DNA of 64,000 nucleotides from assembly GCF_048128805.1 (NCBI RefSeq), contig NC_136013.1, positions 5,256,602 to 5,320,601 of the forward strand, in the 5' to 3' direction. Below are positions 1 to 28,425 of this stretch, in pieces (the first letter of the stretch is position 1; each line of letters opens with the position of its first letter). The translations under genes were made by a program, and so were the position numbers. This stretch comes from Centroberyx gerrardi. Its lineage: Eukaryota > Chordata > Actinopteri > Beryciformes > Berycidae. A model generated the notes under the pieces. That model ran no database searches and had not been told where the DNA came from. It was given only the letters and a program-made list of their open reading frames with translations.

Positions 1-119
1 TTTTCAACGTCGTTTGCAAAAACATTTTGAATTGTTGTCAAGCACTGAAAGCGTGTTAGTGAGCTATAATGGCCTTTTATTGCAGCTACGCAGCGCATGG
101 TATTGGGCATTTACTGTTC

Positions 120-500
120 TTAAAGGAAAATATGCCTTGCATTTCTGGACTCGTTTTGTTGTTTGGTGTATTTTTCTTTTCTCATGGATAACTGGTAGAT
201 GGCATCATGCCAATATTTCCAGCGCAGCTACAATGGAGTTTGATTGCAGACAATTTTTCAGCTATCTAAAACATCAATAGTAATCATGTTCAACAATCAT
301 ACAGGGAGAAATCCATCCTTGAAGAGGATGAGATACCAGCGTGTTGAGTAAGGGGCGTGACTCACTTTTCCCGACTCGGAAAAACTCGCTTTGTTATTGC
401 TCTCTCCACCTACACCTACAACCAACAGATAAATGTAGGAGGTAACCCATTTATAGTTAGCAGCTGTCATACTTGCTTCACTCAAATAGCCATAATCAGA
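120..500. mobile_element. Degraded copy of the 20450-21218 TTAA-type element
   Basis: Shares phrases with the complete copy in numb intron 7: TTAAAGGAAAA at the left, TTTTGTTGTTTGGTG, GTGTATTTTTCTT, GCAGCTACAAT, CTAAAACATC, TTCAACAATCATA and CTCTCCACCTACA. No clean right terminus is visible, so this copy is diverged or rearranged. Confidence 0.6.
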
Positions 501-679
501 TGGGAGTATCATAGTCAGCTAATGTTGCTGTAGCAACTTAGCTAATGCTAGCCTCATCAGTTTATACCAGAGTGACATTTAGACTTTAGTGCCTGGAAAG
601 AATATGAAACACCGGGCTTGCTAAATGAAATATCAATAAAATGTCTAAAATAAAGTGCAAACCTAGGGAAACGGTGCTG

Positions 680-1017
680 CTTCATCTCTTTTTACCTCTG
701 TTCCTCCTTCCCCCTCTCTTTCCTATTCCCTACCTCTCCTCTCTACTTCTCTCCCTCCTTCCCTCCTCTCTCCCTCCATCCTTACTGTATGCTCTTTTCC
801 CTCTCCCCACCTTTCTTTTCCCTCCCATCCTCCCTCTCTTGCTTTGCCGTTCTATCGTTTTCTCTCCCACCTTCCCTCCCTCCTGCCTTCTCTTCTCCTT
901 CGCTCCCTCTTTCTGTCCCATGGCCAAGCCACCCTGCTGGTCTGGGGCTAAAGCCGCCTCACATGACATGCCCCCCCCACCCCAACACCCCCCCCCCCCC
1001 CACCCCACCCCCCCTCT
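680..1017. repeat. C/T-rich tract followed by C-homopolymer-rich tract
   Basis: About 230 bp of CTCCCTTCC-type sequence, then C runs interrupted by A at 962-1017. The open frames seen here are by-products of the low complexity. Confidence 0.85.
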
Positions 1018-1140
1018 CAGCACCAGGCCAACACAGCCAGACTTTCCCCCTCACTGCTCATTCGCTGCTCTGTTCCCTCTGGCCCACAACTGCTGGCTGC
1101 CTGGCCTGCATCTCTATCACTGCTCACCTCCCTGCCAACA

Positions 1141-1142
<2 letters not shown>

Positions 1143-1197
<55 letters not shown>
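1143..1197. repeat. (AC)n microsatellite
   Basis: Uninterrupted AC dinucleotide repeat of about 27 units. Confidence 0.98.
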
Positions 1198-1199
<2 letters not shown>

Positions 1200-1429
1200 A
1201 GAGTTACCTACTGCTAGGGGTGCCGCTAGTAAGGGGGAGACGGGGGAGTACTTGTGAGGGAGCCTCAAGCTGGAGTGGCCCTACAGAGAGGAGAGGTGTG
1301 ACATCTTGTCAGGGGGATTTCTAGCAGAGCTTCAGCCTACCGCCTTTCATTTGGCAGCACCACCCTTATCATGCACGCACATGGATGCAGGTGCATATAC
1401 TTCCATGAACACATACACCATTCACCAAG

Positions 1430-1495
1430 TGCACACACACACAAACACATCAAACACACACACTCTCTTTCACACACACACACATACACACAAAT
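1430..1495. repeat. Degenerate CA-rich repeat
   Basis: Imperfect ACACAC/ACAAAC repeats. Confidence 0.85.
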
Positions 1496-1759
1496 GTATG
1501 TGCTTTCATGTATATATTCCCTCCCTTTCTCTCTCTATGGCTCTCTCTTACACACTGCAGAAAGCAGGAGGGAAAGTGTGTGGGTTGTAAGCTGGCAGTA
1601 GGACAAGTGTTAAGTGTTTTAGGAGGTGAGTTTAGTAAGGCGCTGTGAGAGGAGGCAAAAACCCACGGTGCCATAATGGGCCAACATAAGCCTGTAGGGC
1701 TGAAGAATGAATACCCCCAGACTCTGTTCCCGGGGCGGATTCAAAGAGACTCTTTCCAA

Positions 1760-1865
1760 AATGAGATCCCCTGGCAGGAAATGTTTTTTTTGTCCACCGG
1801 CCTCTCAATGGCTCCCAGAATTCACCAGCAACCATTTTGGAGGTTTTTCACAGTGACACCTCAGT
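1760..1865 (-). repeat. CCAGCCA dispersed repeat, copy 1 (partial)
   Basis: Read on the minus strand it contains GGTTGCTGGTGAATTC, GGCCGGTGGACAAAA and TTCCTGCCAGGG, matching the 3' half of the better copies at 13240 and 15655. Confidence 0.55.
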
Positions 1866-2174
1866 TAAAGCCTGCTTTAAAAGAAAAAAGAAATGTAAAA
1901 AAAACCCAACAAGAACTAACCAAAAGAAAATACAATGTTGGAAATGGCAAATTGGGATGAAACTAGATTTGAAAAAACAAAAACAAAGATATTTTAGGAA
2001 AAAGGGTAGGGTCTAAACAGCTGTGGGTTTTGACAGATCAGGGATGAAGGTAAAGACGACATGACTGGAGCAGGAAACAAAATTTCTAGTCCAAAGGCCA
2101 AAGAAGATGGTCGTAATTCACCAGGCGCTTTCACTATTGTCTATACCAAACTGATCGATTTTTTTTTTTTAGAA

Positions 2175-2305
2175 CAGAACAGGATCTATAAATGATGGCT
2201 GGTTTCCTGCTGAAAGCGTCTGGTAGAGTAGACAAACTTATTAGCCAGAGCCAAAATGTAGCAGCATTTTCTTGGTGGCTGGCGTTGGAAAGATCCATCA
2301 TCTGG
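2175..2305 (-). repeat. CCAGCCA dispersed repeat, copy 2
   Basis: On the minus strand it reads AACGCCAGCCACCAAGAAAA, TTTTGGCTCTGGCTAATAAG and CTACTCTACCAGACGC, the order seen in the other copies. Confidence 0.65.
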
Positions 2306-2689
2306 AAAAAAAACAAAAACACGACGCCTACTTTAAAAAAGATTGCTTACCTGAAAGTAAAACCCTTTGTTGAGTTATAGTTTTCTTGGAGATGTGTCTA
2401 AAAAACATGGTGTCATTTATCTATTCAGAATATGAAGAATGAATTCAAGGTGACAGCGTTTACTTATGTTTACTAATGGGTATATAGCATTTTGGACTCA
2501 AAGCACCTCCATTTGTTGCGCCAGAGAAGAAGAGGTGCGGCATACACTTGTGAGAGCAGAAGAGTCTGTGTTTTCTTTTCCTCCTCCTCCTCCTCCTCCT
2601 CTTCACTCTGCAGGCTGGAGGCAGGCTGCCTGTCACTGGCACTGCAGTGAGCCCAAACATGATATGACCTAAATAAACGAGTGTGTTAA

Positions 2690-2750
2690 GAGAGAGAGAG
2701 GGAGAGTGTGTGTGTGAGAGAGAGAGAGTGCAAGAGAGAGAGAGGGATGA
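2690..2750. repeat. (GA)n / (GT)n compound microsatellite
   Basis: GAGAGAG and GTGTGTG blocks in tandem. Confidence 0.95.
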
Positions 2751-3149
2751 AGCAGTATATCTCACTCTCTTACTCGTTGTCTTGTTTTCAAACACTTTAG
2801 TTTTTCAGTCACTCTTCTGCAGGCTACTACCTGTGCGTGTGTGTATGCGCACAGACAGAAGCGTACACACACACACTGTAGACGCACCGGGTGTGTTTAT
2901 AACGTGACACCTGCAGGGGTCTTTGGCTCCGATTACAATTATGCACGCGTGTACGCACCGGCATTATGCCCCATTAGTCTGTGTCTCTGCCTGATTTTCA
3001 GACAGCGCACCATTTGAATTCACATCTCAATCTGTGGCCGAGGGGGGTTGTGGTTGTGTTTCAGTGAGTGATACTGTGGACCGTAGATAAAAGGGAAAAC
3101 AGGCGTTAGCTGTGCCACACAAGGGCCGGAGTTGCCAGTATAAAACGTG

Positions 3150-3390
3150 GGAACGGGGTGGGAAATACACACCAGCCACAGCCAAAACTTTCTGGCATCA
3201 GGCTGGTGGCTGGCAAGCTTGCCCACGTTACCAGCCATATGGGCAAGTGGCCAACCGTCATTTTAGAAGTCTTATTCTGTTCAAAATATGTAGTTTGCTT
3301 GTAAAATTGTTAACGCGGCAGGTGAATTTTGGGATTGAAAAAGTTTCCTGCGTTTTGTGAGAGCAGTCGGTCATCGGCGGAGGCTTTTTG
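3150..3390 (+). repeat. CCAGCCA dispersed repeat, copy 3
   Basis: Begins GGGTGGGAAATACACACCAG, continues GGTGGCTGGCAAGCTTGCCC and TTTTGGGATTGAAAAAGTTT; same order as copies at 6925, 13240 and 15655. Confidence 0.75.
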
Positions 3391-3684
3391 AATATAAAGC
3401 GAGCGAAATATGCCACCGCGCCTCGCAGATTCGGGCTCTTGTGACGTTCCGTGACGCCGCTGTCCACTCCTGGTTCCTCCGTTTAGCGGCAGTAGGAGGT
3501 TTGATATGCGTGCGTGCGTCCGCGGCCTGGTCAGGGCTGAAAGCTTCATTGTGTGCTGCCCACAGAGCTGCAGCCTGGCAGAGACAGATAAGAGAGCCTC
3601 ACCTCAGACAGACTTTCTACCCCCAGCCATTACCGGCTCACAGGACAGGTTTCATTATGCAAACAGACAGCTCAGCCTTGTGTT

Positions 3685-3800
3685 CGTCTGTGTGTGTGCG
3701 TACGTGTGCGTGCGCGTATTTAAGTAGGTGGATGTGTGTGTGTTTGTACGGTCGCTCATGTGCGTGCGTGTGAGTGTACGTGCGTGTTTCCGTGCGTGGA
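3685..3800. repeat. Degenerate GT-rich repeat
   Basis: GTGTGTGCGTACGTGTGCG-like sequence; low complexity. Confidence 0.85.
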
Positions 3801-5227
3801 TGTGGACAGTCAGTTCTCCTGGATTAAAGGCCTCTAATCCCACCAGATCCTCATCAGCTCAGAAGTTAGTCGGTACAACTTGTTAGTCAAGGAGCATGCT
3901 CAGCTCACATGTTTAGAGTCGGAATTGCATGGCCGAGCAAATTTGGGTCCCCAATTATGAGGGTGAGGTTTAAGGTGAGGTGAGCCAGGCTTTCCTTGGT
4001 GGATGCTCCGCTCAGCTCTGGTGTGGAGCAGCAGTGTCTGGTTGGGTCTCTGCGTTCCTGTGCCTCCTAACCTCCTAGAACCAGTGTTTCCTCTAGACTA
4101 AGATGTAGCAGCACAGCAGGAACTCTACTGCCAAAGCTAAAGAAAAGGTGCTATTAAGAAAACATTAGCAATTAGTTCTGTTTTACTCTGAAAGTGCAAA
4201 AAGGTATACATGTGGTGTATCAACATGGTGCTATTAGCATAATAAATTGCACAATTTGAGAAGAATTTATGCTGTAACCTACATTAAAGCTAAAACTGGG
4301 ATTAAACGAGGACAAATTTTACTCCCAACCACCACTGGTGCATGAATTTCACAGCTGAGCAATTAATTGTGTACAATTGAACATCACAATTTTACTTTTC
4401 ACAATTTATAATCCTAGAATTTGGAAACGTAAGGATTTCATTTTATTTAATTGGTTATTAATTATTAATTAGGTGCCTGTAAGTGGAAATGGTCAAGATG
4501 TTAATTGAAGACGACAAAAGCACAATAAACCAATTTTGCTCCCCAAATCGTCTAGGTTAGTAATCGTATTTAATAATTGTGATCACACTGTCTAGTGAAA
4601 TAATGTGGATTATCATTTCAGCTGTAATCTTGCAGCGTTAGTACATGTAGCAGGTAAAAAGTACATCGGCTCTCTGGGTAACAGCAGGCTGGCCTGTCTG
4701 CCCTCTTCTCCCTTTTAATCAGGCTGTTGTGACTCCCAGCCATGCAGAGACTCAGGCTCCAGTTCTCTCATCTCTCCTTGTGTGCCAGTGAGACAACAGC
4801 TTACTGCGTTGCTACACTGATGTCAGTGTTCATAGCATTCCTATTTACAGGCACATTACTGTAGCTCTGACAGCAGTGGTCTGGCACTGCGACACTGCAC
4901 ACCATCGATGCCATACTTCCCGTCCATTATCTTCTGCCTTCCTCTTGCCTGTCCTTATTTTTTCTTCTTTTGTATATGAAAGTTGACTTATTTACATGTT
5001 GACATATTGGCAGCATTAGTCAATTTACCAGAGTTGCAAACTTTCTGTTTATTTTTACTTTATATTTTCAGTATTGCTTCTTTATACTTTTTGTCTGATG
5101 CACTTTTTTTAATCTCTATATCTTCGCAGTGCTGCACCTTTTTATTATGCTGCTGATGACACCTCCAGTTTTCACCCTCTCTCTCTTTCTCTTTCTCTCT
5201 CTCTCACCACTCGCAGGGGGCTCAGCG

Positions 5228-23884
<18,657 letters not shown>

Positions 23885-25545
23885 AGGCTGGTGGTGTTTG
23901 GGAGAATTAAAGATCAGAAAGGACCGGATAATGTGGAGGCTATTTGGTTGATTGAGCAGACGGGGAAAAGACTGGAGAGGAGAGGGGAATGTCCTCCTGC
24001 CTCTCTCCCTCTCTCTGCTCCAGTGGACAAGCTGAGCAGGGTGGAAAGGAACCGGGGGACGATGGAGAGCAATGGGTGAATCAACAGGGAGCAGAACTCT
24101 GCACAGCAGTGGAAAAAATACAGGTTGTTGTTAACAAGGGTGCAGCTCACCAGGCATTTCATTAGCATTGTCTGTATTGTTTTGTTCTTGCTTCGGGGCG
24201 GTGTGGTCGTCATTACCCTGTGGAATAGCGGTGCCGAGCCGCACCCAGCCCCCCCTCTGAGCCCTGCCATCCCCTGCCACCCATCCAGGTGTGACGGTTC
24301 CTGCCCCCATCCCCCTCCCCCCCCCTCCGCTTGGTCCAGCTCCCAGCTCCCCCCCCTGCTGGCAGGAGACGAGACCTCCCTCACCCGGCAGAGGGACTGC
24401 AGCACTGAGAGAACTAAGCTTCCAGACGAGAAGTTCTCATTAATAACTTCACAATCAGAAGAATAAAGTGAGAGAATGCCAAAATCTTTATTTTTATGCA
24501 TTAAGTATATTTTAAATAGCTTTGGAATCTAACAGAAGAGTTGTAAGTAATCTTGCCAAAGGCACAGGCTAGCTACAATGAGATGAGTGGATGTGCGTGT
24601 ATACAAGAAATGACCGTATATATTATACATAAATATATATAAATATATCTATAAAGAATCTATACTGTACACACAGCTCACGGCAGTGCTAATTTTTAAT
24701 GTGATGTAAAGAGAGATTGTGTGAAGGGACAGCTGCTTTACTTTTGTGTTTTTGTTTTTTGTTTTGTTTTTTCTTTTTTGTTTGTTTTTTTGAAGAAAAA
24801 TCTCTTTATTGCCGTCTATTGCATCCTGTGATTGGATGTGCAGCATCTCACTGTAAATAGGGTTTCATTGCAGCAACAATCAACATGGACCCAGCAATGG
24901 TGGTGGTGCCCGACTGGTTGCCTCTCCTACCAGTGCTTTCTCTTAAACTATCAGTTTTTAATAGTTTAGTACTCATCAGTCCTTAACATTTTACTTCCTC
25001 TGTCTTCACTGTCATTCTTTTTTTTTTTTTTTTTGTGGTAACATTCATGTTTTTTTTTATTTTAACACAATGGGTAGTGTTCTCTCCCGTTTCTCCACCT
25101 CTTGTATTATTTTTTTTTTAAGTAGTTGATTTCTAAATTTTTATTTTGCACAAGCACTAAAGTAGATTATTTGACCTCACAGGTGACTATGATCACCAGT
25201 TGATGCTGGTGATCTTAGTCAGTCTTGGCTGCAGTAACTGAGAAGCTGTGGCCTAAAGCCGGGGTTTCCTGCCCGGACCTCCGTTAACCTGCTGCGGTTC
25301 TGACGGTTTGGTCTGCTGTTCACAGCGGAAAACGACGGGGAGATTAATTCGTTTCCTCTCTCATTGTCTGATTTCTCTCTGTCATGTTTTTATTTTATTT
25401 TTAAATCAAACCTGTGAATACGATCTGTTCTCTGATCTATTTTTTTTTTTTCCATTTTGTAATTATTTCATTACTTTATTCCACTTCTTTCCAGAAATAT
25501 TGAAGCTAAAAGATTGAATAAATTGATGGTGGTAGAGGAAAAGGT
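23885..25545 (+). other. numb: numb 3'UTR (end estimated)
   Basis: There is no further coding signal after the numb stop. The region becomes T-rich and has AATAAA at 25517-25522, which I take as the main poly(A) signal, and an earlier AATAAA at 24462-24467 that could give a short form. It holds a Pumilio-type TGTAAATA at 24852 and several Musashi-type (G/A)T1-3AGT motifs (24961, 24964, 25074, 25122). The cleavage site is estimated. Confidence 0.7.
25517..25522 (+). terminator. numb: numb poly(A) signal AATAAA
   Basis: Canonical hexamer about 1.6 kb after the numb stop, followed by T/G-rich sequence (GGTGGTAG..GGTTTGTGTG). Confidence 0.6.
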
Positions 25546-26268
25546 GGTTTGTGTGTTCTTTTCTGAATACTGTCATATTTTGTATCTATACAACATACTG
25601 TGAAATCTGCTTTACAATCTGTTTATTTTTGATAAAACGAGTGGCCAAGTTGGTGGCACCAGCACCTGATATACTAACACTCTAAAATTGCAAAAGGATC
25701 AATGTCAGAGAAAATGTTGTATGGGGAAAGTCTACAAATAATAGCCTGTGATCACTTTGAATTAAATTGAGAATACATGGTAAATTCCAATTGAGTTCAC
25801 TTCTTAGAAAGATTGTATTGACTTGCTAAACATAAATCAAACATTACGAATCAAATAATACAGTTAAACAAATCAAATACATTCAATCATTCAATACATC
25901 ATAAAATGTTAAAGGTACCTTTCAGGTGGTATTTTATGATATTTTCAGTATTGATAATATATAACACTACGTGTAATCTCATATGTGGTAAGAAAAAAAA
26001 ACATGGAGTTTCATTTAATTTCATTGACCTAAATTCAACTTCATGAAATTCCAATTAAATTCCCATTCTGTTTCCTGTAGCTTTTTTCAAATTCCAATTC
26101 CTCAGTTGAATTGCACTAGATGAGTTCATTCATGAACTGACCCAGACCCTGCTGTGCACCTGATAATGATCTTTCCTCTAGATGCTGAGGAAGTATGTTG
26201 TTATGTCTCCTCATCCGTTCAATGGGCGGCGCTAGCTGGAAAACTGCGTCCCGGTCCAGCAGCATCAT

Positions 26269-26365
26269 TATAAATAGAGGCCGGAAGAAATGGATCAGAT
26301 CAGCAATGAGAAACAAGTGTGCATGTGTATGAAAGCGGCGTTGTGGTGTTGGTGTAACACGTAAA
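26269..26365 (+). promoter_or_regulatory. exd2: Candidate exd2 core promoter and first noncoding exon
   Basis: TATAAATAG at 26269, an ETS-type CCGGAAG at 26281, and a strong AAAG|GTAAGA donor after 26365 are in the right order for a TATA promoter with a short first exon. Linkage to exd2 is inferred from position and strand only. Confidence 0.35.
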
Positions 26366-27820
26366 GGTAAGACTCGAAATGCATCTATAAGTAAGCAAAC
26401 GGACTGCGTTGCTAAAATGCAATAATGCCACCAATGCAGTCCAAATCATTAAAGAGCCGAGGAAGTTCAAGCTGCTACAAGCTGACTGGAGCTGTAGGAG
26501 TTGTAGCAGCAGCTAGCTAGCCTAGCTTGCCCTCGTAGTGAGTGCAGAAGCTTCGCATTAACGATTTGTCAAGCCAGCCAGTAGATAGACAGAATAATAG
26601 CGGAAGTTTGGCGATTTACCTTCAAAATAAAACCTTACCTGTAATGTTTATCACGTGAAGAAAAGTATACTAGGCAATGCATTGAGGTGTACATAGCCCC
26701 GATGCGTTCCGTTCTTTGTTGCATGGAGAGACCCGGCAGGCAAAAGCCATACCAAAAATTGACAATTAAATTCTGCCTTGCTTGTATGCACCTCTTGAAA
26801 CATAACTTAAGACTGTTTTATGAGCCGATAGCGTCCTTTATTCAATTCGGTATGCGTCCAATACTCCAAGAAACACATATATCAGTAAAATATTAAGTTT
26901 TGTATCTGGTTCACCTGGCAACTCCTCCACAATCTTCCTCCAAAATAAGCCGCAGTGGTATCGAGCAGAGTGAGTTGAAAAGTTGAAATTTTATTGAAGT
27001 AACTTTAGCTTGGTGGGACACTTGTATGCCGAATTTACCAGAAAACTGTAATCATTGAGAAAAAGTTACGTCTTTTTCTGCGAGGTGTGCAACACTCTCC
27101 GATAAGCAATAAGTTACAACATTAAATTACAAGATATTTGAATTGAGTTTGGTGTGATGTTCTCTCAGTACAAGGGAACGGGATGTATCGGGGCCAGGGT
27201 TTACATAATTCCAAACCGTATCAAATTACTTACTGACATCATCACGCCTTAAGAGGAACACTTAAACACAAAAAAACATACCAGAAGACGGCAAGCCGAT
27301 ATTGGTTTTATTGTGGAAAAACTTTACCGGAAGTACTGTCTTTTATTGTGGCTGGCTTGACTGGTGCATCAACGCTAGTCCAAGTTGGCACACATTCAAC
27401 TGATAACAAGCTTGCGTGACAGCACAGACCAAAGCTGTATGCTGGATTTAATCTGATCGTCACTTCATTCTAGACATGTCCTCAGCCCAACGAGCATTGC
27501 AGTCTATTAATACTATAACATACTAACGTTAGCTAGCCAGCGTTAGCAAGCTAGCTATCTAGCTAACGTGAGATAACTTGGCCAGCAAGCCCAGGTTGGT
27601 TGAGGTGAAGGTGGTCAATGCATTTCTGGCTTTGTCGTGAGAGTTAGTGAGTGTTATCTGGGCATGACGATGATATCTATGTCAAGGACTGCATTTTTCT
27701 TTTATCCAGCATATTGTTTTTAAAGTAGCCTACTGTCCCAATACTGGTAAGTTTGGCAATCGGGTATGAATGGCGCATTGATGGTGTAAATTTACCTACT
27801 GACTGGCAACCTGTTTCCCA

Positions 27821-27892
27821 GAGGGATGCGGTGCCTGTCCACATCACAGAAGCAGAGCCAGGTTTACAAGGCAGCCCACTGACACAGGAAAG
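27821..27892 (+). other. exd2: Candidate exd2 noncoding 5' exon
   Basis: TTTCCCAG acceptor before 27821 and GAAAG|GTAACG donor after 27892 bound 72 nt, about 90 nt upstream of the coding exon's acceptor. It contains a small ATG frame (start 27825) that would be an upstream ORF. Confidence 0.45.
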
Positions 27893-27983
27893 GTAACGTT
27901 ATTACTCTTGAGTAGAAAAACTGTTCAGTACACCTTGATCTGGGCACTGAAGGCAACTGGGCTCATGTGTGTTTCGACTCCAG

Positions 27984-28425
27984 GTTTGCACTTTTCAGCC
28001 CACTACAAGCCAAGATGTCTCACCGAGGGCCTCTAACTGCTGTCCTAACAACAGTCCTGGGGGCAACACTAGGAGGGCTGCTCGTATGGCGAGTCTACCG
28101 CTCGCACAGGAAGAGGCTGCCTTCCACTCAGAAGGTAGCCGATCCTGTGGAAGCTCCACATCCTGTGAAGGAGGACTTCACGGCGGTGGAGTGTCAACAC
28201 GCACAACCGCCACATCTCGCCGAGAAGGACTTTAAGGCTGTGGAGAGTCGGACCGCACAGCTGCCCCGTCCTGTGCAGATACCCTCCGCTGAACAGCTGC
28301 TGGGGGTGAAGCCGGTGATGGTGAGCTGTGAAGAGGAGTGGCAGCAGCTGTGGCCCTCGCTGCAGAAGGAGCTGTCAGTCTTCCCTGTACTGGGGCTCGA
28401 CTGTGAATGGGTAAAGACCAACGGC
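27984..28425 (+). CDS. exd2: exd2 coding exon 1 (membrane anchor, Exo I)
   Basis: CTCCAG acceptor at 27983, 31 nt of 5'UTR, ATG at 28015, donor GGC|GTAAGA. Encodes the anchor and the first catalytic motif. An imperfect duplication encodes HPVKEDFTAVE and HLAEKDFKAVE. Confidence 0.94.

Larger units (their letters stand above)
1..5216. other. Upstream / 5' intron region of numb, no coding exon found
   Basis: No open frame here resembles a known protein. The sequence holds a transposon fragment (about 120-500), C/T- and C-rich tracts, CA, GA and GT microsatellites and three copies of a CCAGCCA-rich dispersed repeat. A noncoding numb exon or promoter must lie here or further upstream. The G+C-richer block near 3380-3560 is a candidate but has no decisive signal. 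Confidence 0.6.
25546..27983 (+). other. numb-exd2 intergenic region and exd2 5' region
   Basis: 25546-26250 is AT-rich with no recognised feature. 26269 has TATAAATAG followed by CCGGAAG and a GTAAGA donor at 26366, a candidate first exon. 27500-27600 is rich in TAACGTTAGCTAG-type motifs. 27821-27892 looks like a noncoding 5' exon. No coding exon seen. Confidence 0.6.

Noticed and set aside
641-1217. Long open frames of 142-186 codons, Leu/Pro/Ser- and Thr/His-rich
   Set aside because: Produced by the CT-rich tract, C runs and the AC microsatellite; no splice or domain support.
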